DNA of 64,000 bases from contig CP053688.1 in assembly GCA_013200995.1 (NCBI GenBank), positions 4,278,001-4,342,000 of the forward strand, written 5' to 3'. Shown here one piece after another: positions 1 to 7,937 of this stretch; the first letter of the stretch is position 1; each line of letters opens with the position of its first letter. A program made the translations under genes and the position numbers. Source of the stretch: Arthrobacter citreus. GTDB lineage: Bacteria > Bacillota > Bacilli > Bacillales > Bacillaceae_G. The notes under the pieces are model-generated. The model worked only from the letters and a program-made list of their open reading frames with translations, did no database searches and was not told where the DNA came from.

Positions 1-1027
1 GTTTATCTGAGAATTTTGTATTATCCATTACGTTTACACCGTTTTTCGCATCGAAATGTCCTAATTTAAATCCAATGTAAGAGTAAGCTAATTCTGTTTT
101 ACCGATTAATTGGATATTTTTTAATTTTTTAGCTTGATCGTATTGGTCAGCTGAAACAGACGCGATATCGATGTCGCCGTTTTGTAATGAAGATGTAGCA
201 ATTGTTGGGTTAACAACTTTTAAAAGTACACCGTCAAGTTTTGGAGCACCATTCCAGTAATCTTTGTTCGCTTCAAATTCTACAGCTTCACCTGGAGTGA
301 TCTTTTTGATTTTGAATGGTCCAAAGCCAATTGGAGCTTTACGAATTTGGTCAGATGATGCTAATTTATCGATTGGTACATTTCCTAAATATTTTTTAGG
401 TAGTGGGTTAGTCCATAAACCAGTAAGTACTGATGGGTTTGCTTCTTTGAATGTAATTGAGATGTTGTGGTCGTCAATTACTTTTACCCCAGAGATCGAT
501 TTTGCTTTACCGTTATGGTAATCTTCCATACCTTCGATCATAGACATTTGTGAGTCATAACGTACACCAGTATATTTCGGGCTACCAATTACAAGGTAAG
601 CGTACTCTAAATCTGAAGCAGTTACAGGGTCACCATTGTGCCATTTTACATTATCGCGAATTGTTAAAGTAATTGTCTTTTTATCATCGCTTAATTTGTA
701 TGTAGCAGCACCATCTTGGTCGTAAATATAGTTTTCATCTGTTGAAAGAAGTGCCTCATCAAAGAATTGAAGAACTTGAGAATCTGGATCGCCTTCATAG
801 AAAACTGTATTTAAAATACCTTCAAATGGCGTGTCAGATACTAAACCGTATTTTAAAGTGCCACCTGCGATTGATTTTTTGTTATTCGATACTTTAATTG
901 GGAAAGCAGCTTGATCTACTTTAGCAGTTGTAGACGTTTTTGTGTCCCCGCCCTTACAAGCAGATAGAATTAACATAGATACTGCCATTGCGCTTAAAAC
1001 CTTAGAAAATCCTTTTGCATTTTTCAT
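1..1027 (-). CDS. oppA: Oligopeptide ABC transporter substrate-binding lipoprotein (partial, C-terminus cut by window edge)
   Basis: Extracytoplasmic solute-binding protein of the peptide/nickel (SBP family 5) type that captures peptides and hands them to the OppBC channel. The start codon is the ATG at 1025-1027, behind a GGAGAG ribosome site. The first residues MKNAKGFSKVLSAMAVSMLILSAC form a lipoprotein signal with lipobox LSAC. Further on, the segments around GGTLKYGLVSDTPFEGILN and VKWHNGDPVTASDLEYAY are typical of family 5. Only about 342 residues are present; the usual length is 530-560, so the C-terminal third lies outside the window. It is the last gene of a D-F-B-C-A operon on the minus strand. 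Confidence 0.9.
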   Translation of the reverse strand, partial: MKNAKGFSKVLSAMAVSMLILSACKGGDTKTSTTAKVDQAAFPIKVSNNKKSIAGGTLKYGLVSDTPFEGILNTVFYEGDPDSQVLQFFDEALLSTDENYIYDQDGAATYKLSDDKKTITLTIRDNVKWHNGDPVTASDLEYAYLVIGSPKYTGVRYDSQMSMIEGMEDYHNGKAKSISGVKVIDDHNISITFKEANPSVLTGLWTNPLPKKYLGNVPIDKLASSDQIRKAPIGFGPFKIKKITPGEAVEFEANKDYWNGAPKLDGVLLKVVNPTIATSSLQNGDIDIASVSADQYDQAKKLKNIQLIGKTELAYSYIGFKLGHFDAKNGVNVMDNTKFSDK

Positions 1028-1052
1028 ATTTCCACTCTCCTTTAATGGTTTC

Positions 1053-1967
1053 TTAACCTCTTCTTTGTCTTGCATCAGCTGCACGCTTTAGCGCTTCACC
1101 GATAAAATTTATACTCAGCATGAGCACTAAAATCATGCACGATGCAGGTAGCCAAATCCACAGCTTGTTTTGTAAAACATCAGGGTTTGTTGCATAACTT
1201 ACTAGTGTTCCTAAACTTGGAGTACTTTCTGGTAAACCAAATCCAAGGAACGTTAAACCTGATTCAATACCGATATTTCCAGCTAGGTTTAATGTAAATG
1301 CAACAATAATTAATGAACTTACATTTGGTAAAACGTGTGAAATAATGATTTTCCAGCTTGGCGTGCCAATCGCTTTAGCAGCGGCAACATAATCTAATTC
1401 GCTTTCTGATAATACTTTTGAACGAATTAATCTTGCCTTACCTGTCCATAAAAATAGACTCATTATTAAGATGAAATTTACGATTGAGAATGTCGGTACA
1501 ACTGTAACGAATACGATAATTAACATGATTGTTGGTAAAGATAGGAAAAAGTCAATAATACGCATGACAGTACCATCAACCCAGCCACCAAAGTAACCAG
1601 CTATTAACCCAAGTGTTAAGCCTAGTAAATTCGTAATAATTGTGATGAAAAAACCGATTGTAAAAGAATTTCTAGTTCCAATTATTAGTTGCCCGAAAAC
1701 ATCACGTCCTCCGTAATCTGTACCAAGTATATGAGCAGAGGAAGGGGGCTGATAGATTGATAGAAAGTCAACTTTAACAATTTGATCTTGATTTAGTACA
1801 AGCGAAGTGCCATACACCAATAATATTATTAAGCCAAGTAGGATAAGAGAACCTAAAGCTAACTTATCTCGTCTAAATTCTGCCCAAATAACACTAAATC
1901 CAGATGCACTTTTTCGCTTCTCAACTATATGATTTTGATTTTCGATTTTTAATTCCATAAATTTCAC
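1053..1967 (-). CDS. oppC: Oligopeptide ABC transporter permease OppC/AppC type
   Basis: Inner-membrane permease of the peptide importer, 304 residues, within the usual 290-310 range. An N-terminal cytoplasmic stretch is followed by a first hydrophobic segment near residues 35-55 and about five more. The BPD_transp_1 EAA loop is visible as YVAAAKAIGTPSWKIIISH. The segment ILGTDYGGRDVFGQLIIGTRNS is characteristic of OppC/DppC proteins. The gene sits 5 bases after the oppB-like gene and 25 bases before the binding-protein gene, so they are co-transcribed. Confidence 0.92.
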   Translation of the reverse strand: MKFMELKIENQNHIVEKRKSASGFSVIWAEFRRDKLALGSLILLGLIILLVYGTSLVLNQDQIVKVDFLSIYQPPSSAHILGTDYGGRDVFGQLIIGTRNSFTIGFFITIITNLLGLTLGLIAGYFGGWVDGTVMRIIDFFLSLPTIMLIIVFVTVVPTFSIVNFILIMSLFLWTGKARLIRSKVLSESELDYVAAAKAIGTPSWKIIISHVLPNVSSLIIVAFTLNLAGNIGIESGLTFLGFGLPESTPSLGTLVSYATNPDVLQNKLWIWLPASCMILVLMLSINFIGEALKRAADARQRRG

Positions 1968-1972
1968 CTACC

Positions 1973-2938
1973 TTAATCAATCCGTATACGTGGATCCACG
2001 ATGCTTAGAATAATATCCGAGATTAATGTTCCAAATAGTGTTGCAAGACATGTCATTAAAACAAGTGCATTTACTACAGTAAAGTCACGTAACATAACGG
2101 ATTTAACAAACAGCTGTCCAATTCCTGGATATCCAAAAATTGACTCTAAAAATACTGAACCAGCTATTAAACCGGTAATCTCATAACCTAAAAATGCAGC
2201 GATTGGTAAGAATGAATTTCGTAAAATATGTCTAGAATATACCTTTCCTTCAGGTACACCTTTTGATCTAGCTGTTCTTACAAAATCTTTTACTTTTGTG
2301 TCAATAATTTCGCTACGTAAATATTGGGAAATACCAACAGTTGAAATTAGTGCACCTGATAAAGATGGTAAGATAAGATGATCTAATTTACTTACGTAAT
2401 AGGCAAAAGTTCCATCAGCAATCTGTGGATCGACGCTACCGCCCGTTGGAAAAATATCAAAATAAAATCCAAAAATGAACAACATAACTAATCCAAAAAT
2501 AAATAGGGGTGTAGCAAAACCTAAATAGTTATATCCGGTTATCAGGTTATCAGCCCATGTGTCGTTCCAGCGTCCACTAATAATGCCAAGAGGAATAGCC
2601 AGTAAATACGTAAATATAAACACAAAAAGTGCAAGTAATACAGTATTTCCAATACGGTCGCCAATTACGTCAACCACTTTGATTTTGTGTGTATAAGAAA
2701 CACCAAAATCTCCTTTTGCTACATTTTTAATCCAATGATAATACTGGATATAAGCTGGATCATTTAAACCCATTTCTTCACGAATCTTTTCAATTTCCTG
2801 TGGATTAGCTTTTGGGTTAATTGATCGACCAGTTAGAGCATCACCTGGCATGGCTTTAGCGAGTGCAAAGATTAGTATACTCAAGATTAAAAGCTGAGGA
2901 ATCATGATGAGTATACGTCGGATGATAAATTTCAACAT
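1973..2938 (-). CDS. oppB: Oligopeptide ABC transporter permease OppB/AppB type
   Basis: Second membrane subunit of the peptide importer, 321 residues. It begins with the standard OppB hydrophobic N-terminus (MLKFIIRRILIMIPQLLILS) and has the EAA loop DFVRTARSKGVPEGKVYSRH near residues 215-235. The C-terminus DIILSIVDPRIRID is typical of the family. It pairs with the OppC-like protein to form the pore. Spacing is 15 bases to the upstream ATPase gene and 5 bases to oppC. The preferred peptide length or sequence cannot be told from the sequence. Confidence 0.92.
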   Translation of the reverse strand: MLKFIIRRILIMIPQLLILSILIFALAKAMPGDALTGRSINPKANPQEIEKIREEMGLNDPAYIQYYHWIKNVAKGDFGVSYTHKIKVVDVIGDRIGNTVLLALFVFIFTYLLAIPLGIISGRWNDTWADNLITGYNYLGFATPLFIFGLVMLFIFGFYFDIFPTGGSVDPQIADGTFAYYVSKLDHLILPSLSGALISTVGISQYLRSEIIDTKVKDFVRTARSKGVPEGKVYSRHILRNSFLPIAAFLGYEITGLIAGSVFLESIFGYPGIGQLFVKSVMLRDFTVVNALVLMTCLATLFGTLISDIILSIVDPRIRID

Positions 2939-2953
2939 ATTCGTTACTCCTTT

Positions 2954-3880
2954 CTATGGTAATGCTACTCGATGAGTATCTGATATTGCCTTTAAATCAA
3001 ATGGTCGACCATTTTCATCAAAGTAAGAAGAAAAGTTTTGTTGGTATTCTTCTCTAACTGCTTGTCTTTCTCTAATTTTTTCTTCTCTAACTTCTGGACG
3101 AATGTCAGGTATTGCTGCGATTAAGCGTTTAGTATAGATATGTTGCGGGTTATTTAATATATCGTCAGTAGTGCCTTCTTCAACAAGTCTACCGCGATAC
3201 ATAACACCAATTCGATCACATAAATGGCGGATAACACCTAAGTCATGACCGATAAATAAATAAGTTAATTTGAATTCTTCCTGTAAATCTTGTAGGAAGT
3301 TAAGTACTTGTGCTTGTACAGAAACGTCCAATGCTGAAACTGGCTCATCTGCAACGATTAACTTTGGTTGCAAAGTTAAAGCTCTAGCAATCCCAATACG
3401 TTGACGTTGACCACCAGAAAATTCATGCGGATATTTGTACAGAGACTCTGGTGATAGACCTACTTTATCTAGATAATAAAGAACTCTTTCACGCTCTTCT
3501 TCAGGTGTTAAACTTTGAAAGTTTCTTAAAGGTTCTGCAACTAGATCAATAATTCGCTTTTTAGGATTTAGAGAAGAGTATGGGTCTTGAAAGATCATTT
3601 GAATTTCTTGACGAAATGCTCGCAATTGTTTTTTACTTAACGCTATTAAGTCATTGTCTAAAAACTCAATACTTCCATGTGTAGCCTTTGTTAATTGTAA
3701 AATCGCTTTACCTGCAGTAGATTTTCCACTACCAGATTCTCCAATTAGGCCATATGTTTCGCCTTCGCTAAGTTCAAATGAAATTCCATCAACAGCTCTA
3801 ACGTGATCTACAACTGTTCGAAAGATACCACCGCGAATTGGGTAATGTACTTTTAAGTTATCAACCTTTAATAGAGACAT
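2954..3880 (-). CDS. oppF: Oligopeptide ABC transporter ATP-binding protein OppF/AppF type
   Basis: Cytoplasmic ATPase subunit that powers import with OppD. The Walker A motif GESGSGKST is at residues 47-55, the signature FSGGQRQRIGIARAL follows, then Walker B LIVADEPVSALD and the H-loop FIGHDL. The oligopeptide C-terminal region is shorter and less cysteine-rich than in OppD, ending FDLKAISDTHRVALP. At 308 residues it is near the family norm. The start overlaps the end of oppD by 20 bases, which indicates translational coupling. Confidence 0.93.
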   Translation of the reverse strand: MSLLKVDNLKVHYPIRGGIFRTVVDHVRAVDGISFELSEGETYGLIGESGSGKSTAGKAILQLTKATHGSIEFLDNDLIALSKKQLRAFRQEIQMIFQDPYSSLNPKKRIIDLVAEPLRNFQSLTPEEERERVLYYLDKVGLSPESLYKYPHEFSGGQRQRIGIARALTLQPKLIVADEPVSALDVSVQAQVLNFLQDLQEEFKLTYLFIGHDLGVIRHLCDRIGVMYRGRLVEEGTTDDILNNPQHIYTKRLIAAIPDIRPEVREEKIRERQAVREEYQQNFSSYFDENGRPFDLKAISDTHRVALP

Positions 3881-4886
3881 TTACGATCGGTGCTCCTTTC
3901 TCGTTCTTGAAATGGAAATGCTTATAACAAGAACAACGTACATAATGATTTGGTGTGACTTCGTGCAAGTTAGGTTGATTTTCATGAGCATAAGATTGAA
4001 TCCAAGGAATACGGTGGCTGAATCGACAGCCGGTTCTTGGTAGTTTGTCTAATGGTGGCACTGTGCCTTCAATAATATGAAGTCTTTGATTTTTTGAATG
4101 AGTAGTAGGAATAGAGTTTAATAGAGATCTTGTGTATGGGTGTAATGGATTATTTAGTATTTCTTCTACTGAACCAGTCTCAATAATTTGTCCAGCATAC
4201 ATAACAGCAACTCGGTCTGCTACTTCAGCAACTACGCTTAAATCATGAGTGATTAAAATGATGCCAAGTTTCGTTGTCTTTTGAATTTCTTTTAGTAAAT
4301 CTAAAATTTGAGCTTGTATCGTTACATCTAAAGCGGTAGTAGGCTCATCAGCGATAATGAATGACGGATTACAAGCAATTGCAATCGAAATCATTGCACG
4401 CTGTCTCATCCCACCAGATAATTCATGTGGGTACTGTTTGTAAGTAACTTCTGGTTTCGGAATACCAACTTGATTAAGTAACTCTAGCGCACGCTCTTTT
4501 TTCTGCGATTTTGATAAATCAGTATGGTAATCTAAGTTCTCTTCAATTTGTTTACCAATCGTCATTAGCGGATTTAAAGCGGTTAGAGGTTCCTGGAAAA
4601 TCATTCCGATTTCCTTACCTCGAATCTTATTTAATTTACTATCATTTAGTGTTAGTAAATTCGTACCCTTGTAAGAGATTGATCCATTCATTTTTGTACG
4701 ATTATTTGAATGTAGTCCAAGAATTGAGAGGGCTAGTGCACTTTTACCACAGCCAGATTCACCTACAATTGCGAGAATCTCATTTTCATGGACAGTCAAT
4801 GACACATCATCTACAGCAGGATAATATTGGTTGTTTATACGAAACGATGTCGTTAAATGTTCGATTTCCAAAAGAGGTTTTGACAT
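3861..4886 (-). CDS. oppD: Oligopeptide ABC transporter ATP-binding protein OppD/AppD type
   Basis: First gene of the peptide-uptake operon and the partner ATPase of OppF. Walker A GESGCGKSA lies at residues 42-50, the signature LSGGMRQRAMISIAIA and Walker B FIIADEPTTALD follow. The C-terminal oligopeptide/dipeptide domain carries TGCRFSHRIP and VRCSCY; cysteines of this kind bind an Fe-S cluster in some DppD/OppD proteins. The length is 341 residues. The ATG follows an AAAGGAGAT ribosome site, and a well-formed promoter lies about 60 bases upstream. Confidence 0.93.
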   Translation of the reverse strand: MSKPLLEIEHLTTSFRINNQYYPAVDDVSLTVHENEILAIVGESGCGKSALALSILGLHSNNRTKMNGSISYKGTNLLTLNDSKLNKIRGKEIGMIFQEPLTALNPLMTIGKQIEENLDYHTDLSKSQKKERALELLNQVGIPKPEVTYKQYPHELSGGMRQRAMISIAIACNPSFIIADEPTTALDVTIQAQILDLLKEIQKTTKLGIILITHDLSVVAEVADRVAVMYAGQIIETGSVEEILNNPLHPYTRSLLNSIPTTHSKNQRLHIIEGTVPPLDKLPRTGCRFSHRIPWIQSYAHENQPNLHEVTPNHYVRCSCYKHFHFKNEKGAPIVNVSIKG

Positions 4887-4944
4887 ATCGTATCTCCTTT
4901 CGCGATATCATGAGCAAATTGTTGGTTTATTTAGAATTTTTATA

Positions 4945-4973
4945 AGTATAATATTATTACGCGAATGTTTCAA
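4945..4973 (-). promoter_or_regulatory. SigA-type promoter of the opp operon
   Basis: On the minus strand, a -35 box TTGAAA (4968-4973) is followed after exactly 17 bases by a -10 box TATACT (4945-4950). The predicted start is near 4938, leaving a leader of about 50 bases before oppD. The spacing and near-consensus boxes make this a good vegetative promoter call. Confidence 0.7.
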
Positions 4974-5127
4974 TACGGTATCAAAGCCTGTAATAAATAG
5001 TCCTTTTTAACTAGATTTTGAATTTAAACCTGTTCAACTAGTCAATAAATAGGTAAAATTTGTAATGAGGACACGATAAAAAGGTTGATATACTAATTAA
5101 AATAAGAGGCAGTAGGATTTGTTAATT

Positions 5128-5142
5128 ATGAAAACGTTTACA
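5128..5142. promoter_or_regulatory. Perfect cre-type (CcpA) box upstream of opp
   Basis: ATGAAAACGTTTACA matches the catabolite-responsive element consensus WTGNAANCGNWNNCW at every fixed position. It lies about 155 bases upstream of the opp -35 box in the 4887-5441 intergenic space. Apart from this box and the opp promoter I see nothing else in that space. At that distance the effect on opp could be activating, or the box may serve a promoter I did not find. Confidence 0.55.
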
Positions 5143-5370
5143 TTTATGTAGGTGAAATAGTCAATAAGATGTGTTTGAAAAAAAGATAGAAAAAAGAAGA
5201 AGTTTGTCGTAAATTGTAAGAATTTTGTGGAAAATATAATATGGAGGGTAAATTTGTAGTTTGATATTCCTAGTACTTTATACCTGTTTTCATATAGGAA
5301 AATAAGAATTTAGTTAAAAAATGGGGGTCTACTAAACTATAATTTTAGTAAAAATATAAGAAAAGAAAAA

Positions 5371-5417
5371 ACAGAGTAAAGCAAAATGGATCAACTCTCC
5401 AACTTACTTTACTCTGT
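5371..5417 (-). terminator. Rho-independent terminator after dps
   Basis: The 11-base arms ACAGAGTAAAG (5371-5381) and CTTTACTCTGT (5407-5417) are perfectly complementary. A T-run follows on the minus strand, and a shorter one on the plus strand. It ends the dps transcript. Confidence 0.85.
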
Positions 5418-5441
5418 TTTTCTTAATTTAGCCTTAAAGTT

Positions 5442-5894
5442 TTAATTTAAATAAGCCGTTAACATCCAAACATGCTTAGCAAGCTTTTCACGAATTGTTA
5501 ATAACAAATCATGTGTTACAGAATCAGATTCAAACTCTGCAATTTCCATACCATCTTTTAATTCTTCAATTAAGTATTTAAAGTCCTTAACAATGTCCTG
5601 TACCATTTCATCAGCAGTAACATTTGTATTTGCTTCTTTTATACATGAAGTATCAAGATATTCTCTCACTGTGCCAAGTGGTTTTCCACCAATTATTAAC
5701 ACTCGCTCCGCTAGCTCATCAATATGTAAATTCGCCTCGTTGTAAAATTCTTCAAATTTAGTATGTAGAGTGAAAAAATTTGGACCTTTTACATACCAGT
5801 GATAGTTATGCAACTTTACAAATAGAATATTCCAGTCTGCTATTTGCTTGTTTAGCACATCAACAGTCGTTTTTGAGATGGATGATGTTTCCAT
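5442..5894 (-). CDS. dps: Dps-family ferritin-like iron-storage / DNA-protection protein
   Basis: Cytoplasmic miniferritin that oxidises and stores iron and protects DNA under stress; the family forms 12-subunit shells. At 150 residues it has the usual length. The ferroxidase-site pattern is present: H32 in NYHWYVKG, H44 in FFTLHTKF, acidic residues at 48-49, D59 and E63 in HIDELAER, followed by the conserved GGKPLGT turn. A GGAGG ribosome site precedes the ATG. It is monocistronic with its own terminator. Whether it is closer to MrgA or to the general-stress Dps cannot be decided here. Confidence 0.9.
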   Translation of the reverse strand: METSSISKTTVDVLNKQIADWNILFVKLHNYHWYVKGPNFFTLHTKFEEFYNEANLHIDELAERVLIIGGKPLGTVREYLDTSCIKEANTNVTADEMVQDIVKDFKYLIEELKDGMEIAEFESDSVTHDLLLTIREKLAKHVWMLTAYLN

Positions 5895-5952
5895 TAAAAT
5901 ACCTCCTCTAAATGATGTAAAAGATTAAAAAACCATATACACAATCTTAACT

Positions 5953-5980
5953 GATAATGACCGATAATAGTCATGGTAAT
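5953..5980. promoter_or_regulatory. Possible Fur/PerR-like operator upstream of dps
   Basis: Two GATAAT hexamers occur in direct repeat 10 bases apart (5953-5958, 5963-5968), with a looser GGTAAT at 5975-5980. They are about 60-85 bases upstream of the dps start. GATAAT arrays make up Fur-family boxes, and dps homologues are often PerR-controlled, but the symmetric 7-1-7 form is poor. Confidence 0.3.
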
Positions 5981-6051
5981 ATTTGATAGCTAAGACAACA
6001 ATTAGTAAATTTAACGTTAAATTGGTAGGTAGCATTATATTAAAATAGAAA

Positions 6052-6073
6052 ACCCCATCTGCTTTGATGGGGT
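6052..6073 (-). terminator. Terminator of the small membrane-protein gene
   Basis: ACCCCATC (6052-6059) and GATGGGGT (6066-6073) form an 8-bp stem with a 6-base loop. On the minus strand it is followed by TTTTCTATTTTA, immediately after the stop at 6081. Confidence 0.75.
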
Positions 6074-6080
6074 CAAATTT

Positions 6081-6236
6081 CTATGAATGTGCCATTTCTT
6101 CGGGAAGGGATAGCTTAGGATCAATTCTAACTGCATCATCCTCATTAAACGCATTTTTTAATACTAAGAAAAATGAACCAATCATACCTAAAAGAATAAT
6201 CACGTAAAAGAAAAAGATGAGCACATCATAAGCCAT
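6081..6236 (-). CDS. Small single-pass membrane protein, unknown function
   Basis: Encodes 51 residues. An N-terminal membrane segment (residues 5-28, LIFFFYVIILLGMIGSFFLV) is followed by a short acidic cytoplasmic-type tail ending LPEEMAHS. The longer reading frame extending to 6389 runs into intergenic sequence. The ATG at 6234-6236 was preferred because AAGGGGGT lies seven bases upstream of it. It has its own terminator. I do not recognise the family. Confidence 0.65.
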   Translation of the reverse strand: MAYDVLIFFFYVIILLGMIGSFFLVLKNAFNEDDAVRIDPKLSLPEEMAHS

Positions 6237-6402
6237 TGTAAATACCCCCTTCGAAAATTTTCTGTATTTTATATATATGATTGAAGAAAAGGACAGATAA
6301 CTAAAATTCACAAAGTGTTCAAATTTTAGAGGAATATTTTGATTTGGGCTTGGGGCATCTGGGTGAAGGAGAGGAGAAGGAAATCGCACAAAATATGTAC
6401 TT

Positions 6403-6495
6403 TGTGCATAAAGCTTTGAACTTAGTTTATAAAGCGTTGATTTTTGTGCGTAAATGGTTATGATTTGTTCATAAAGTAGAGGTTTTTGTGCATAA
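6403..6495 (+). repeat. Array A2: DnaA-box-like 9-mers at exact 21-bp spacing
   Basis: Five units begin at 6403, 6424, 6445, 6466 and 6487, exactly 21 bp apart. The 9-mers are TGTGCATAA (6403 and 6487; reverse complement TTATGCACA, a perfect match to the DnaA-box consensus TTATNCACA), AGTTTATAA, TGTGCGTAA and TGTTCATAA. Between the 9-mers the sequence drifts, with T-rich flanks. The array lies in the intergenic space downstream of thiT and upstream of the small membrane-protein gene and precedes array A1. Confidence 0.8.
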
Positions 6496-6581
6496 AAGGG
6501 GTTCGGGGCACTAAGGGGAGCTGCTGTGCGTTGGAATACAGCAGGTGTATTTTAAAAAATACGAACACTTGATGAACTATA

Positions 6582-6714
6582 TTGATAAAGTTGTGAACTT
6601 CGTTGATAAAATGCTCATTCCCGTTGATAAAGTGCAGATTCCCGTTGATAAAATGCTCATTCCTGTTGATATATGTCATCGGCCGTTAATTAAGTGCGCA
6701 TTTTATTGATATAT
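6582..6714 (+). repeat. Array A1: TTGATAAA repeats at 21-bp spacing
   Basis: TTGATA-type units start at 6582, 6603, 6624, 6645 and 6666 (all 21 bp apart), then degenerate copies at 6686 and 6706 (20 bp apart). A typical unit reads CGTTGATAAAATGCTCATTC. The array is preceded by the leader TACGAACAC at 6560-6568, which recurs before other arrays. The reverse of the core, TTATCAACA, is one base from the DnaA-box consensus. Together with A2 this fills most of the 6237-6827 space; no protein gene is supported there. Confidence 0.8.
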
Positions 6715-6827
6715 TGCTAAAAAACTGGCCCAGTTCGTGAGTTTACTAACCAAAAACAAACAAAAAACCACAAGCTAAACTTGTGATTTTCAATTTGAAT
6801 GTATTTTTTTCTTCCTATATAAATGTC

Positions 6828-7409
6828 TTAAGCTGCCTGATTTCGATTCTTCTTAACGTTAACAAGAATTGGTGCTGAGGAAAGCAAGATAATTAATAAA
6901 GCAGCACTTATTATAAATGAAGGAACCATATACCAAGCGTTATATACTAATGAATAAAGTGGAACCGGAGTGCCTTTTGGTGCGTATGAGCCGTAAAATA
7001 CAACTCCTGCAATAAAGTGGCAGATGAATCGAGCTAGTGAGCCTATAAATGTTCCTATAATAATGTAAACTGCTGCGCTTGTTTTATTGCCGTTTGCTAG
7101 GTTGTTTTTTATTTGTTTAAATACGATACCTGCTAGGCCTATGCTTGTAAATGCTGCGATATAGTCTAAGAATATTTGTATTGGATGTACGTAATAAGGT
7201 TTTGTGATTAGTTGTAGAATTGCTAGTAATAGTCCAGTAATTAAGCCTTGTTTTAATCCCCAACGGAAAGCGATTAGGAAAACGGGAATCATTGTTAGTG
7301 ATACGGATCCTCCTTGAGGTGCTGTAAATAGTGGTAAGAAGTCGAATACGATTGCAAGTGCTGCACACATCGCTATTTCTGCCATTAATTGAATCTTTGA
7401 TGTCTTCAT
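6828..7409 (-). CDS. thiT: ThiT-type thiamine transporter, ECF S-component
   Basis: Substrate-specific membrane subunit that binds thiamine and works with the shared ECF energising module, which is encoded elsewhere. It has 193 residues and six predicted membrane segments. The segment PQGGSVSLTMIPVFLIAFRW is the hallmark of ThiT/YuaJ, and MAEIAMCAALAIVFDFLP is typical of its N-terminus. A TPP riboswitch with an intrinsic terminator precedes it on the same strand, which independently ties it to thiamine. The ATG follows a purine-rich GGGGGAAATAT ribosome site. Confidence 0.93.
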   Translation of the reverse strand: MKTSKIQLMAEIAMCAALAIVFDFLPLFTAPQGGSVSLTMIPVFLIAFRWGLKQGLITGLLLAILQLITKPYYVHPIQIFLDYIAAFTSIGLAGIVFKQIKNNLANGNKTSAAVYIIIGTFIGSLARFICHFIAGVVFYGSYAPKGTPVPLYSLVYNAWYMVPSFIISAALLIILLSSAPILVNVKKNRNQAA

Positions 7410-7510
7410 TTATATTTCCCCCTTTATTCGTGGACAACTTATGTAGTGAAACACTTTTTTAATGAGAGTCGTTTCCACAGTTTGGGATTTCGAGTTGAAG
7501 TACATAAAAA

Positions 7511-7545
7511 AGCAACACGGGTAGCATGATGATCCCAGTGTTGCT
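7511..7545 (-). terminator. Intrinsic terminator of the TPP riboswitch expression platform
   Basis: On the minus strand the stem AGCAACACTGGG ... CCCGTGTTGCT is followed by TTTTTTATG. It lies between the TPP aptamer and thiT, as expected for transcription-attenuation control: ligand binding should favour this hairpin. Confidence 0.85.
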
Positions 7546-7557
7546 TTTCATCGTGCC

Positions 7558-7645
7558 ACATCCCTACGTTAGTATTAACTAACAGGTTCGAAGGGTAAGA
7601 ATAGCTATTCTATTCACTCTCAGCCAATTGGCTCCCCTTGTGGAT
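7558..7645 (-). ncRNA. TPP (thi-box) riboswitch aptamer
   Basis: Read on the minus strand, the conserved thi-box pieces appear in order: AAGGGGAGCC, GGCTGAGAG, ACCCTTCGAACCTGTT, and TAATACTAACGTAGGGATG. The CTGAGA and ACCCTT-GAACCTG blocks form the pyrimidine- and pyrophosphate-sensing helices. It controls the downstream thiT gene, reducing expression when thiamine pyrophosphate is plentiful. Confidence 0.95.
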
Positions 7646-7671
7646 CAGCGTACATTTAGTTGTCTCTACTA

Positions 7672-7700
7672 AATATAGTCAAGGTGGTTTAAAAATACAA
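7672..7700 (-). promoter_or_regulatory. Promoter of the thiT riboswitch transcript
   Basis: Minus-strand -35 TTGTAT (7695-7700) and -10 TATATT (7672-7677) are separated by 17 bases. This places the transcription start about 20 bases before the aptamer. Confidence 0.55.
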
Positions 7701-7867
7701 TTAATTTATCTGTAAAAATTAAATTTTTTACGCTGTAATTAAAATTATTTTTAAAAAGTAAGTGTAAACATAGCTATTATGTAAAAAATAAGCATTATAA
7801 CTTTTATCTTATTTATACTGTCCATAAATTATTCATAATAGCTTGCTTTTCATTTTAAAATATACCG

Positions 7868-7876
7868 TGGTAGAAT
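7868..7876 (+). promoter_or_regulatory. Extended -10 promoter of the phosphatase operon
   Basis: TGGTAGAAT carries the extended TGn motif before a good -10 hexamer (TAGAAT, 7871-7876). A weak -35 (TTCATT) lies 16 bases upstream. It sits 62 bases before the first gene of the operon. Confidence 0.45.
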
Positions 7877-7937
7877 GAATACGGAACAAACAGCTAATTT
7901 TTGGTAGAAGTGTAAATAATTTGAAGGAGACATCGAG

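Noticed and set aside
264..521. 85-codon plus-strand frame at the window start
   Set aside because: It is antisense to the oppA coding sequence, which has clear homology features on the minus strand.
6458..6679. 73-codon minus-strand frame with repeated HFINGN heptads
   Set aside because: It runs through arrays A1 and A2. The heptad repeats follow from the 21-base period, there is no ribosome site, and the sequence is conserved as DNA, not as protein.
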